NCBI RefSeq assembly: GCF_042675915.1
Contig: NZ_JBHTKL010000005.1
Coordinates: forward strand, 248,001 to 312,000
Reading direction: 5' to 3'
DNA from: Thalassobacillus_A hwangdonensis
Lineage (GTDB): Bacteria; Bacillota; Bacilli; Bacillales; Halobacillaceae
DNA length: 64,000 bases
The notes under the pieces are model-generated. The model saw only the letters and a program-made list of their open reading frames with translations, ran no database searches and was not told where the DNA came from. Positions 51,881 to 59,549 of this stretch are shown here, piece by piece. The translations under genes and the position numbers were made by a program. The stretch's first letter is position 1. Each line of letters begins with the position of its first letter.

Positions 51881-52810
51881 TTAGGCAACTGCTCCCACAA
51901 GCCAAAGCATCAAAGGCACTGTTCCAATGCTGACAACCGTCGTTACCAAGGTGCTGTAAGAAACAAGCTCTGGTTCCGTATTGAACTGCAGGGCATACAT
52001 CGTCGTGTTAGCTGCTGTCGGCATCGCGGCAAGCACGATCAGGATGCTCGACAGCATTGGGTCAAGACCAAGCACCAATGTCAGGACCAATGCTACTAGG
52101 GGTGAAACTACGAACCGTAGCGTGAAAATACCTGCCAGATCGCTGTTTTTCACATGGCCTTTTTTCAATGTGGCTAACTGCATTCCGAGAGCAATCATGA
52201 TTGTCGGAATGGTGGCAGCTGCAATCAGGTCGACTGCCTGCATGATGAAATCGGGCATTCGAACATCAAGGAACTGTACTAGCAAGCCAATGACCACTGC
52301 ATGGTTGATCGGCATCTTAGCGATTTTCACAAGAGAGTCCTTCATGCTGAGAGTCGTTGTCTTGCTTCCTCGTGCTGCATAATAAAGGCCTACGGTGTTC
52401 ATCAAGAGGGATTGGACGACCATCATGATGATCGCATAATCGACGCCTGCTTCCCCAAAGGCGAACAGGATGATCGGAACGCCGTAGTTCCCGCTATTCA
52501 TGAATACACCTGCGAGAATATATGCAGAGGACATTGATCGGGGCTGGTTACGCAACTTCGCGAGCAGCATCGAACCTCCGATCAAAATGACCATCAATGC
52601 GACGCAAAACACGACAATATACAAGTATTCCAACGTCACATCGTTTTCGTAAAAGGTCTGGAAAGCGAGAAAAGGGTACATCAAATACAACGATGCGCTC
52701 GCGAGACTTCGATGATCGAAGCCGATCGTCTTTTGGCCGATATAACCTAAACCGAAGATGATGAATGCAGGGATGACGATTAAGATGACTTCCATTTCGT
52801 TCACAACCAT
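51881..52810 (-). CDS. AEC family transporter
   Basis: A 309-residue membrane protein of the auxin efflux carrier family with ten hydrophobic segments in two halves. Seen: FIIFGLGYIGQKTIG near residue 17, SAYILAGVFMNSGNYGVPI near 96 and AAMPTAANTTMYALQFN near 268. Bacterial members often carry malate or other organic acids. The gene lies after the CoA-transferase gene but beyond a terminator, so it may be separate. ATG codons at 52810 and 52795 both lack a strong ribosome site. Confidence 0.9.
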   Translation of the reverse strand: MVVNEMEVILIVIPAFIIFGLGYIGQKTIGFDHRSLASASLYLMYPFLAFQTFYENDVTLEYLYIVVFCVALMVILIGGSMLLAKLRNQPRSMSSAYILAGVFMNSGNYGVPIILFAFGEAGVDYAIIMMVVQSLLMNTVGLYYAARGSKTTTLSMKDSLVKIAKMPINHAVVIGLLVQFLDVRMPDFIMQAVDLIAAATIPTIMIALGMQLATLKKGHVKNSDLAGIFTLRFVVSPLVALVLTLVLGLDPMLSSILIVLAAMPTAANTTMYALQFNTEPELVSYSTLVTTVVSIGTVPLMLWLVGAVA

Positions 52811-52821
52811 TCGTGTGATTT

Positions 52822-52869
52822 AAAAAACTGCAAAAGGAGCTGCTTCTGGTTTTTTCCAAAAACAGCCCC
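52822..52869 (-). terminator. terminator of the 2-hydroxycarboxylate operon
   Basis: On the minus strand, GGGGCTGTTTTTGG / CCAGAAGCAGCTCC (14 pairs with G-U) with an A6 loop and a T-rich tail, after the CoA-transferase gene. Confidence 0.82.
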
Positions 52870-52899
52870 TGCTTTAAATGAGGGTCAAAAGGGTTTCCG

Positions 52900-54045
52900 T
52901 CAGTTTTTTACGGAAAACCCGAATTCTTCTAAAATCTTATCTGTATGTTCACCGATTTCCGGAATCGGGTTCATGACGGTATCAATGCCATCGAAGGTGA
53001 CTGGTGGAATCAATGCTTTCAGCTTGCCGACCGGGGAGTCGACTTCACGAAAACGATCCCTAGCCATCAATTGTGGGTGGCCGGTGATATCTTTGACACT
53101 GTTCAGTCTTGCATTGGCGATGCGGGCTTCCTCCAGCAAGTCAATCAGGCTGTCGGAAGCAAGTTTTGCCAATGCCCCCTCGATGATCGCTTTCAATGCT
53201 TCACGATTCTCTACCCGCAGGGAGTTACTGCTGAAACGAGGGTCATCAGCAAGTGCGGGCTGCCCAAGAATTTTCGCAGTGAATTGCTTCCACTCCCGCT
53301 CGTTCTGAATCGCAAGGAAGACCATTTTACCGTCACTTGCTTCAAATGGCCCGTATGGATAAATCGTAGCATGGCGTGCGCCGGTCCGTTTCGGTGCTTC
53401 CCCTCCGTATTCTGCAAAATACATTGGATAGCCCATCCATTCCGCAAGCGCCTCAAGCATCGATACTTCCATCACTGTACCTTCGCCAGTCTGAGAACGT
53501 GCGATGATTGCGGTAAGGATACCGGAATACGCGTACATGCCGGCAGCGATATCTGCGACGGAAATGCCGCTCTTCGATGGTTCTTCTTCCGTTCCTGTGA
53601 CAGAAACAAGTCCTGCTTCGCACTGGATCAGGAGATCGTACGCTTTTTTATTCGTGTATGGGCCGTCTGCTCCGTAACCGGATACTCCACATATGATAAG
53701 CCTCGGATGCCTTTTTCGCAAGTCGGATGCAGCAAACCCGAGCCGGTCGACTGCGCCGGGAGCAAGGTTATAGATAAATACATCCGCCTCTGCCAGCAGT
53801 CCATCAAGTGCCTGTTTCCCGTGTTCGGATTTCAAGTCGAGGGCAATCGATTCTTTCGAGCGGTTCAGCCAGACGAAGTGGCTCGACATGCCGTTGACGG
53901 TCTGGTCATAGCCTCTTGCAAAATCGCCATCCTCACGTTCGACCTTGATGACACGAGCCCCAAGGTCAGCGAGCTGTCTTGTCGCGAATGGTGCAGCTAC
54001 TGCCTGTTCCAGTGAAACGACGGTAATTCCTTTCAATGGTAGCAT
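52900..54045 (-). CDS. CaiB/BaiF family CoA-transferase
   Basis: A 381-residue family III CoA-transferase that moves CoA between carboxylic acids. Seen: PLKGITVVSLEQAVAAPFATRQLADLGARVIKVE at the start, LNRSKESIALDLKSEHGK near 63, and the catalytic Asp in SGISVADIAAGMYAYSG near residue 168. GPFEASDGKMVFLAIQNEREW near 235 is the second domain. It is 12 nt from the CitE-like lyase gene, so I infer that it activates the acid that the lyase cuts. Confidence 0.94.
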   Translation of the reverse strand: MLPLKGITVVSLEQAVAAPFATRQLADLGARVIKVEREDGDFARGYDQTVNGMSSHFVWLNRSKESIALDLKSEHGKQALDGLLAEADVFIYNLAPGAVDRLGFAASDLRKRHPRLIICGVSGYGADGPYTNKKAYDLLIQCEAGLVSVTGTEEEPSKSGISVADIAAGMYAYSGILTAIIARSQTGEGTVMEVSMLEALAEWMGYPMYFAEYGGEAPKRTGARHATIYPYGPFEASDGKMVFLAIQNEREWKQFTAKILGQPALADDPRFSSNSLRVENREALKAIIEGALAKLASDSLIDLLEEARIANARLNSVKDITGHPQLMARDRFREVDSPVGKLKALIPPVTFDGIDTVMNPIPEIGEHTDKILEEFGFSVKN

Positions 54046-54057
54046 CGATCTTCCTCC

Positions 54058-54879
54058 TTATACTTTTTCGAGTGCCTGCTTTGCCTGCTGATAGACGGGA
54101 TAGTCGATCATCCTGCCATTGTAGGCGATCGAAGCTATTCCTTCCTGCTCGGCAGCTTCAAAACGTGCAACAATCTCTTTATACTCCTCCACTTCTTCTT
54201 CAGAAGGTGAAAAAATACGATGAGTCGCTTCAATCTGTTTTGGATGAATCAGCAGCTTTGCGCGCATGCCGAGCTGCCTTGCCATTTTTGCTTCATGAAC
54301 GAAACCTTCCTCATTGTTTAGATCCGGGTAAACTGTGTCGACTGGAGCTCCGATGTTTGCTGCTCTGGATGCATTGACAAGCTGCGAGCGTGCAAATAAA
54401 AGCTCCTGTCCTCCTGGGGTAAGCTGGCATCCAATGTCCAGCGCATAGTCGAGTGAACCGAATGCGAGCCGCTCCACCTTTGGATTGGCGACTGCAATGT
54501 CATAAGCGAACTGTACTCCCTTAGCGGTTTCAATCAATGGAATCAGCCGCTCGGTGTCGAAATGGTCAGCAACAGCCTTCATCATTTCCGCGTCCTCCGC
54601 TTTAGGCAGCACAATGCCTGCCGCTTCAACTTGAAGCGCGCAGGCAAGGTCCTCTTCCCAAAATGGAGTGTCGAGCGCATTGATGCGAATATAGATTCGC
54701 TGGTTGCGTTCCGTTTCATATAATGCTTCGATCACGTTTTCACGTGCGGTTTGTTTTTCCGAAGTGGCGACGGAATCTTCGAGATCGATGATCAATACAT
54801 CGGCTTCTGATCCCATCGCTTTATGAATCATTTTTTTCTTAGCTGCTGGAACGAACAAGTAACTTCTCGGTTCAAGCAT
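54058..54879 (-). CDS. CitE-like (HpcH/HpaI) CoA-ester lyase
   Basis: A 273-residue TIM-barrel enzyme of the citrate lyase beta-like family: RSYLFVPAAKKKMIHKA near residue 5, IDLEDSVATSEKQTARENV near 32 (metal Asp), IYIRINALDTPFW near 63 (substrate Arg), GIVLPKAEDAEMM near 89 and RLAFGSLDYALDIG near 138. Members split malyl-CoA, citramalyl-CoA or similar esters. No citF or citD lies next to it. With the CoA-transferase and a 2-hydroxycarboxylate transporter, citramalyl-CoA or malyl-CoA is the best guess. Confidence 0.92.
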   Translation of the reverse strand: MLEPRSYLFVPAAKKKMIHKAMGSEADVLIIDLEDSVATSEKQTARENVIEALYETERNQRIYIRINALDTPFWEEDLACALQVEAAGIVLPKAEDAEMMKAVADHFDTERLIPLIETAKGVQFAYDIAVANPKVERLAFGSLDYALDIGCQLTPGGQELLFARSQLVNASRAANIGAPVDTVYPDLNNEEGFVHEAKMARQLGMRAKLLIHPKQIEATHRIFSPSEEEVEEYKEIVARFEAAEQEGIASIAYNGRMIDYPVYQQAKQALEKV

Positions 54880-54891
54880 CGAAACACTCCT

Positions 54892-56223
54892 TTAGGAGAA
54901 TAATGGGATGATCAGCCCGGCGAGCAGCAGGATCAGTGCACCGCCAAGACGGGAAGAAATCTGTGCGAATGGCATCATTTCCATACGACGGGAAGCGGAA
55001 AGTACGGCAACGTCGCCTGTACCTCCCATGTTCGCCATACAAAGTCCGGCAGTGATGGCGGATTCGATCGGATAGAAGCCGACGAGTTTTCCAAGGATAC
55101 CTGCACCAAGGATTGCGCCGAATACGACACCGAAGACCGTCAGAACATATTGCAATGTCAACGCTTCTAATACCGTACCAAGGTCCGTGTAGGCGATCCC
55201 GATTCCGAACAGTAATGCAAGTGTCCAGTTGTTGGCAACGAACTTGTACCACTGGCTTGCACCTTCAACGATGTTGTTAGGGATGATATCCGCAATTTTA
55301 GCTGCTGCGACAACGATGATCATCAGTGCGTATGGGTGAAGCGGAACATAGTCACCAAGCAGGCTTCCGACTGCAAAAAATGTGACAGCAGCGAGCAGTC
55401 CGATGCCCATCTTCTGAATATCGTAAGCCTTCTCTTTTTCCTTCTTATAAGTGAAGCCCTGGATCAATTGGCCATTCCCAGTAAGGGAAGGAACTTTTTT
55501 ACCGAGCAGGTTCAACATACTTGCCAAAACGATTGCGAACACGTTACCAAGTGCTAATGCTGGAACGAGAATGGAGATGTAGTAGCTTGGGTCATTCCCC
55601 ATGATTTCAGAATAGATCTGACTCATCGGTACAGCGCCTGCACCCATTCCACCACCCATGATCGGCATTGTGATGACGAGTACCGCATCTCTGAGGGAGA
55701 ATCCAGCGATCGTACCGAGCAGACCTGCGATTGCTGCTGCCCCGATAATCGCTCCGAAGATTGGGATGAAATAGCGAAGTCCGACTTTTACAAGAATCTG
55801 CTTTTGCATGCCAAGGATACTACCAGTGATCAATGCAGCGATGTAGAAATTCAGGAAGCCGCCGTCTTTCATGAATGTCGTCATGTTCGTAACGGACGAT
55901 TCAGGCAGCCATCCAGCATAGTTGAGGAAGGCAGCGCCGAAGATGGCGATGATCGCTCCGCCTCCTAAAAAGGTCCGGACAATCGGGGTGCGGTCTCCGA
56001 TGTAACCGAATAATTCACCCAGTACCATCATAACGAGTAATGCGCCAATCATTCCTCCTGGAAGATTGCCAGTGTATAAGCTTGTGAGTGTGATTGCTGC
56101 GAAAATTGCGAACCAGATAACAGGTATTCCAAAGATTGCAAATGATTTCTTCTCGCTGTTCACTTCAGCAAGGTTGGCGTGCGCTTGTTGCTGATAATTC
56201 AAATCTTCTGCTGTTCTAGCCAT
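54892..56223 (-). CDS. 2-hydroxycarboxylate transporter family protein
   Basis: A 443-residue sodium- or proton-coupled symporter of the CitS/CimH/MleP family, which carries citrate, malate, citramalate or lactate. The two re-entrant GGxG loops are visible: MPIMGGGMGAGAVPMSQIYSE near residue 186 and CMANMGGTGDVAVLSASRRMEMM near 398. About 11 helices are present. It is the first gene of the three-gene operon; GGAGTTGG precedes the ATG, and a cre site lies between the promoter and the start. Confidence 0.96.
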   Translation of the reverse strand: MARTAEDLNYQQQAHANLAEVNSEKKSFAIFGIPVIWFAIFAAITLTSLYTGNLPGGMIGALLVMMVLGELFGYIGDRTPIVRTFLGGGAIIAIFGAAFLNYAGWLPESSVTNMTTFMKDGGFLNFYIAALITGSILGMQKQILVKVGLRYFIPIFGAIIGAAAIAGLLGTIAGFSLRDAVLVITMPIMGGGMGAGAVPMSQIYSEIMGNDPSYYISILVPALALGNVFAIVLASMLNLLGKKVPSLTGNGQLIQGFTYKKEKEKAYDIQKMGIGLLAAVTFFAVGSLLGDYVPLHPYALMIIVVAAAKIADIIPNNIVEGASQWYKFVANNWTLALLFGIGIAYTDLGTVLEALTLQYVLTVFGVVFGAILGAGILGKLVGFYPIESAITAGLCMANMGGTGDVAVLSASRRMEMMPFAQISSRLGGALILLLAGLIIPLFS

Positions 56224-56245
56224 GTTTCCAACTCCTTTTAGATTA

Positions 56246-56259
56246 AGTAAGCGTTTTCA
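56246..56259 (-). promoter_or_regulatory. cre site (CcpA binding)
   Basis: On the minus strand TGAAAACGCTTACT matches 13 of 14 positions of TGWAANCGNTNWCA. It lies about 35-45 nt downstream of the predicted transcript start, a place from which CcpA blocks elongation when glucose is present. Confidence 0.8.
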
Positions 56260-56298
56260 TTTGTAAGTTCAGGTTAGTTTAGTTCACAGAAAATTCAC

Positions 56299-56327
56299 AT
56301 ATTATGAAACTATTGATATTATTGTAA
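56299..56327 (-). promoter_or_regulatory. sigma-A promoter of the 2-hydroxycarboxylate operon
   Basis: On the minus strand TTACAA, 17 nt, TAATAT. Transcription would start near 56292 and run into the cre site. Confidence 0.6.
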
Positions 56328-56414
56328 TTAAAAAAAGCGAGCAAATTGGATGGAATTGGTATTGGGTGAAACGTATGTGAGGGCTGCATCGTATATAAAG
56401 AAAGGAGAGATTCA

Positions 56415-56573
56415 ATGGGTTTTCTAGTGTTAGCAATCCTGATCATTTACTTATTCGACTTTACGAAATTTAGACAGCAAAACAAGACATTGATTGAACA
56501 AAATGAAAGGCTGATCGAACTTGTTGAAGAAATAAGCAGTCAAAATCATAGACCCGAGGAGAAAAAGTTTTAA
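56415..56573 (+). CDS. small membrane-anchored protein (52 aa)
   Basis: A 52-residue protein: one N-terminal helix (GFLVLAILIIYLFDF) followed by a charged coiled-coil-like part with FRQQNKTLIEQNERLIELV. AAAGGAGAG lies 7 nt before the ATG. It is the first of ten small genes on this strand. No family is recognised. Confidence 0.75.
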   Translation: MGFLVLAILIIYLFDFTKFRQQNKTLIEQNERLIELVEEISSQNHRPEEKKF

Positions 56574-56583
56574 GGGGGATTCG

Positions 56584-56688
56584 ATGGGACCTGTTGGAAA
56601 AGTACTGTTATGGGTGGTCGGCATCATTTTCATCCTGAATTTGATTCTTATGCTGATTGGCGTAAATGCCTTTTTCACCTATAGATAA
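56584..56688 (+). CDS. small membrane protein (34 aa)
   Basis: A 34-residue single-helix protein, MGPVGKVLLWVVGIIFILNL and onward. AAGGGGG precedes the ATG. Its stop is part of the ribosome site of the next gene (TAAGGAGG). The close packing supports a real gene. The function is unknown. Confidence 0.65.
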   Translation: MGPVGKVLLWVVGIIFILNLILMLIGVNAFFTYR

Positions 56689-56700
56689 GGAGGTCGTACT

Positions 56701-57117
56701 ATCAAAAAGCGTTATATAATCCTTGTATCCATCACTCTTGTAGCTGCGGCTTACCTTTATTTAACCTGGCCTGAAGTCACAACGTTCGGTGACAAATTGG
56801 AAGAAGCTGTGGAGGGAAATGGAGAGATAGAAAAGCTCACGATCAAGCGGGAGATGGATGGAGCGAGGGTTACTATAGAAGATAAATCGTTCATTTCGGG
56901 CTTAATGGAAGCTTCTTCGAGTATGGAACTGAAAAGTGATGAGGGCGTGCACCCCATGCAGTACTGGTTGTATGCAACTACGGATGACTATAAGACGATT
57001 GAGCTGATTGTAGGGGAAGAAGGTCTCTTTTTCGGGGGTTCGTATGAAGTAAAAGGGGAAAACCAATTGCTGCATCAAATCGAGGAATTACAGATGCCTT
57101 GGTCGGCTCCAGAGTGA
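56701..57117 (+). CDS. membrane-anchored protein with apparent ATC start
   Basis: The frame from 56701 gives 138 residues after the first codon pattern ATC-AAA-AAG, an N-terminal helix (about 4-20), the conserved LTWPEVTTFGDKLEEA and a folded part with KREMDGARVTIEDKSFISGL. The paralogue at 57172 starts ATG-AAA-AAG and shares INWPETTTYDEAL, so the start should be here. AAGGAGG lies 6 nt before the ATC. There is no ATG, GTG or TTG between the in-frame stop at 56686 and TTG at 56797, which would delete the membrane anchor. It may be an ATC start or a start-loss mutation. Confidence 0.7.
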   Translation: MKKRYIILVSITLVAAAYLYLTWPEVTTFGDKLEEAVEGNGEIEKLTIKREMDGARVTIEDKSFISGLMEASSSMELKSDEGVHPMQYWLYATTDDYKTIELIVGEEGLFFGGSYEVKGENQLLHQIEELQMPWSAPE

Positions 57118-57171
57118 GTTTTCTTTAATGAAAATAATGTTAAAATTGGAAAAGGGAGGTGAGGAGCGGAT

Positions 57172-57597
57172 ATGAAAAAGACGATGCTTATCTTGAGTGC
57201 AAGTGTTCTCATTTTTATCGGAGCGATCGTGATCATCAATTGGCCGGAAACAACTACATACGATGAAGCACTTTCTACCATGCTGGAAGAAGGGGAAAGT
57301 GTGGAAAAGATAACGATTTTCAGAGAGAGCGACGGGCACAAAGCAACCGTCAATGACGAATCGAAACTCACGGAGATCATCGAGATTCCTTCTGATATGG
57401 AGCTGATTAGAAAAGACAGTCCTCCTGTAGATATGGCATACTCGATATTCTTTCACACCGATGCTTCCAACCGCTACCTCGCCATCGTCAGTGAAAACAG
57501 GACCGACTTTGAGAAGTCCGGTTATTTTGAAGTGAAGCAGGAAAACGAACTGATGCAGGTGATCGAAAGTATGGAGCTTGATTGGGAAGCTCATTAG
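57172..57597 (+). CDS. membrane-anchored hypothetical protein (paralogue)
   Basis: A 141-residue protein with an N-terminal helix (residues 4-22, MLILSASVLIFIGAIVIINW), then an extracellular domain of about 115 residues: ETTTYDEALSTMLEEGESVE, ITIFRESDGHKATVNDESKL and YFEVKQENELMQVIESMELD. It shares build and several motifs with the gene at 56701, so they are tandem paralogues. GGGAGGTGAGGAG precedes the ATG. The function is unknown. Confidence 0.78.
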   Translation: MKKTMLILSASVLIFIGAIVIINWPETTTYDEALSTMLEEGESVEKITIFRESDGHKATVNDESKLTEIIEIPSDMELIRKDSPPVDMAYSIFFHTDASNRYLAIVSENRTDFEKSGYFEVKQENELMQVIESMELDWEAH

Positions 57598-57625
57598 TTA
57601 AATAACAACGGAGAGGAGAGCACAA

Positions 57626-57892
57626 ATGAATGATTTTCTTATGTACAGCATGATCTTGATTGCTCAGATGATCGGCCTTTCGGGAGGGTTAGCGATTTTC
57701 TCTTCCATCTTCACCCGAAGTCGGTTCAAAGGAATACTATGGCTCGCATTCATTGCAGTACTATGTATCTACCAAACAATTAACGCCTTTCAACTCTCTG
57801 AAGGGTTAGGTTTAGGGATCATTCTTGTCAGTGTGATACTGTTGATTCTGGCATTTTTTATTCAAAAGAAAAAATCTTTTTCTCATACATAA
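57626..57892 (+). CDS. small membrane protein (88 aa)
   Basis: An 88-residue protein with three hydrophobic helices (about residues 4-28, 36-52 and 60-80) and a basic end QKKKSFSHT. GGAGAGGAGAGC precedes the ATG. It is part of the row of small membrane genes. No family is recognised. Confidence 0.75.
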   Translation: MNDFLMYSMILIAQMIGLSGGLAIFSSIFTRSRFKGILWLAFIAVLCIYQTINAFQLSEGLGLGIILVSVILLILAFFIQKKKSFSHT

Positions 57893-57973
57893 GTGAATTT
57901 CCCTTCCATATTTGTTGTAATATATTCTCTTTTTGTGTAATATTACACCAAAATATTGAAGGGGGAATTTTCC

Positions 57974-58225
57974 ATGGGGATGATTGTAATTGTTTTGACT
58001 GTCTACCCTGCATTGGCGTTACTTGCAGGAGTATTGGGTTATTTATTCTTCAAGAACGTGTTGATCGCGCCCGTTGTCGTATTTATTAGTTTCCTATTGT
58101 TGCAAGTCTTCGCGTACAACAGCAGCTTCTTCATATGGGTATGTGCGTACACTGTGGTTGCTTTAGGGACAAGCTTTTTGGCAAAGGGAATACATTCCTT
58201 ATTGGGGAGCCGTCCCTCAAGCTGA
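57974..58225 (+). CDS. DUF2651-like small membrane protein
   Basis: An 83-residue protein with three hydrophobic helices (MIVIVLTVYPALALLAGVLG, VLIAPVVVFISFLLLQVFAY, FIWVCAYTVVALGTSFLA). The layout and the YNSSFFIWVCAYT step match DUF2651 (B. subtilis YbeF type). GAAGGGGGAA lies before the ATG at 57974. The function is unknown. Confidence 0.72.
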   Translation: MGMIVIVLTVYPALALLAGVLGYLFFKNVLIAPVVVFISFLLLQVFAYNSSFFIWVCAYTVVALGTSFLAKGIHSLLGSRPSS

Positions 58226-58290
58226 AGGGTGGAAGATAGATGAAAATTGTTGGCTGGAGTATTGAGATAGAAAGGAGAAAGGAGATCGAT

Positions 58291-58467
58291 GTGCTTAAAT
58301 TTCTGATTTTCACCTATTTAATCCTGATCAACGGTGTTATGGTGCTTGCTGTCCTTGATATATTGTCCTCGACCACTGCCATCGTTACGATGATCATTAT
58401 TGCAGTCAGCATCATCTTAGTGATTGAATACTTGAATAGAAAAAACAAGCTCCAGGACATTAAATAA
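58291..58467 (+). CDS. small membrane protein (58 aa)
   Basis: A 58-residue protein starting at GTG, with two hydrophobic helices (about residues 3-22 and 28-46) and a polar tail NRKNKLQDIK. AAAGGAG lies 6 nt before the GTG at 58291; an ATG at 58240 would add a charged, less plausible N-terminus. No family is recognised. Confidence 0.65.
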   Translation: MLKFLIFTYLILINGVMVLAVLDILSSTTAIVTMIIIAVSIILVIEYLNRKNKLQDIK

Positions 58468-58510
58468 CTGTTTGTTGATGGGGAAACAGATGAAGAGGGA
58501 GGAGGTTAAA

Positions 58511-58831
58511 ATGAATCAACAGAAACACAAGACTCCAGGGAGAGATATTGCGGATATCATTACAATTCCTCCAGCATTCATTATTGTGGTCTTATTACTT
58601 CAATTTGTACAATTCAACTCTACTATTTTGAATTTCATTTCGATCTTGTTTCTTTTTTTTGGAGTTGCATTTGTTTTAGAGATTATAAAGATACATATCA
58701 TTCGAAGATTAATTGGTAGTAAAAACAAACAAGTCGAGGGTGGCGCGATCACATTTACATATATAAGTTCAGCTGTCGTCTGCTACTTCCTTATCAGCTA
58801 TTTATCTGAACAAGGTATGATTCATTTTTAA
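58511..58831 (+). CDS. membrane protein, possibly YrvL-like (106 aa)
   Basis: A 106-residue protein with three hydrophobic segments (about residues 15-32, 38-60 and 84-100): IPPAFIIVVLLLQFVQF, FISILFLFFGVAFVLEIIKI and ITFTYISSAVVCYFLISYLS. The pattern recalls the YrvL family of small regulatory membrane proteins, but this is tentative. GGGAGGAGG lies 6 nt before the ATG. Confidence 0.7.
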   Translation: MNQQKHKTPGRDIADIITIPPAFIIVVLLLQFVQFNSTILNFISILFLFFGVAFVLEIIKIHIIRRLIGSKNKQVEGGAITFTYISSAVVCYFLISYLSEQGMIHF

Positions 58832-58883
58832 TAATCTATCAAAATGGAGCTCATTGAGAGCGGAAGAGAGGATGGGGTGTGTG

Positions 58884-59291
58884 ATGTCAAAGGACAGCAT
58901 GCTTCGTTGGATAACAGGTGTATTGGTTGGAATCAGTTTACTTGGATTATTTTTTCCGTGGTTCTATTTTAACGCTGATGTGGATTATTCCAATGGGTGG
59001 AGGTGGATGGCTGCTGTACCGACAGTGTTGATTGGCATTGTCGCTGGATTTATTTTGCTGTGGCAGAAACGCCGGTCAAAAAAGATTAACCTATTGACGC
59101 TTGCAGCACTGCTTATCATCCCGCTCTCCTGTATGTATGGATTTTTCACTTGGCACGTGCCGACTGTCACAGGAGAGATCAGTTTTCAAACCAGTTTCGA
59201 GCACACACATTTCGGATTCTATCTCACCATGATCAGTTCACTTCTGGCAGTCGTTCTCTATTTGCCCACCATGAAGCAAATACAACAATGA
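58884..59291 (+). CDS. membrane protein (135 aa)
   Basis: A 135-residue protein with four hydrophobic helices (about residues 8-28, 42-62, 74-92 and 108-128) and short loops, one holding FYFNADVDYSNGWRWM, another FTWHVPTVTGEISFQTSF. GAGAGG lies 12 nt before the ATG at 58884; the GTG three bases earlier is an alternative. No family is recognised. Confidence 0.7.
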   Translation: MSKDSMLRWITGVLVGISLLGLFFPWFYFNADVDYSNGWRWMAAVPTVLIGIVAGFILLWQKRRSKKINLLTLAALLIIPLSCMYGFFTWHVPTVTGEISFQTSFEHTHFGFYLTMISSLLAVVLYLPTMKQIQQ

Positions 59292-59300
59292 GGTGTTCCA

Positions 59301-59531
59301 ATGTGTTTGAAGCAACGTACGAGAGAGAAAGTAAGACAAAGTCCCTTCCTACTCATTACTCTATGCATCATCGCAGTACTACTGGGGATGGAAGGGATCA
59401 GCAGATTCATAGATATGCAGGGTCTCTATGACTTTTTAATGGGCACCTATCTTACCGGGACAGGATTTATCGGTGCTTATATGTGTGTACAACGAGTCCG
59501 TGTTTTACGGAGGCAACAAGATGCTAACTAA
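59301..59531 (+). CDS. small membrane protein (76 aa)
   Basis: A 76-residue protein with a basic start MCLKQRTREKVRQS, a helix near residues 14-34 (FLLITLCIIAVLLGMEGIS) and a second near 44-62, then RVRVLRRQQDAN. GAGGTG lies before the ATG. It is the last small membrane gene, 18 nt before the sliding clamp gene, so the two may share a transcript. Confidence 0.7.
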   Translation: MCLKQRTREKVRQSPFLLITLCIIAVLLGMEGISRFIDMQGLYDFLMGTYLTGTGFIGAYMCVQRVRVLRRQQDAN

Positions 59532-59549
59532 GGAGATGGTTGTTCAGTT

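Noticed and set aside
52945..54015. Open frame of 356 codons on the plus strand opposite the CoA-transferase gene
   Set aside because: It is an antisense shadow of a clear CaiB/BaiF gene; Cys- and Phe-rich composition and no domain.
58201..58222. TTGGGGAGCCGTCCCTCAAGC near the end of the DUF2651-like gene
   Set aside because: Only half of the palindrome is kept and it is within the coding end; not counted as a repeat copy.
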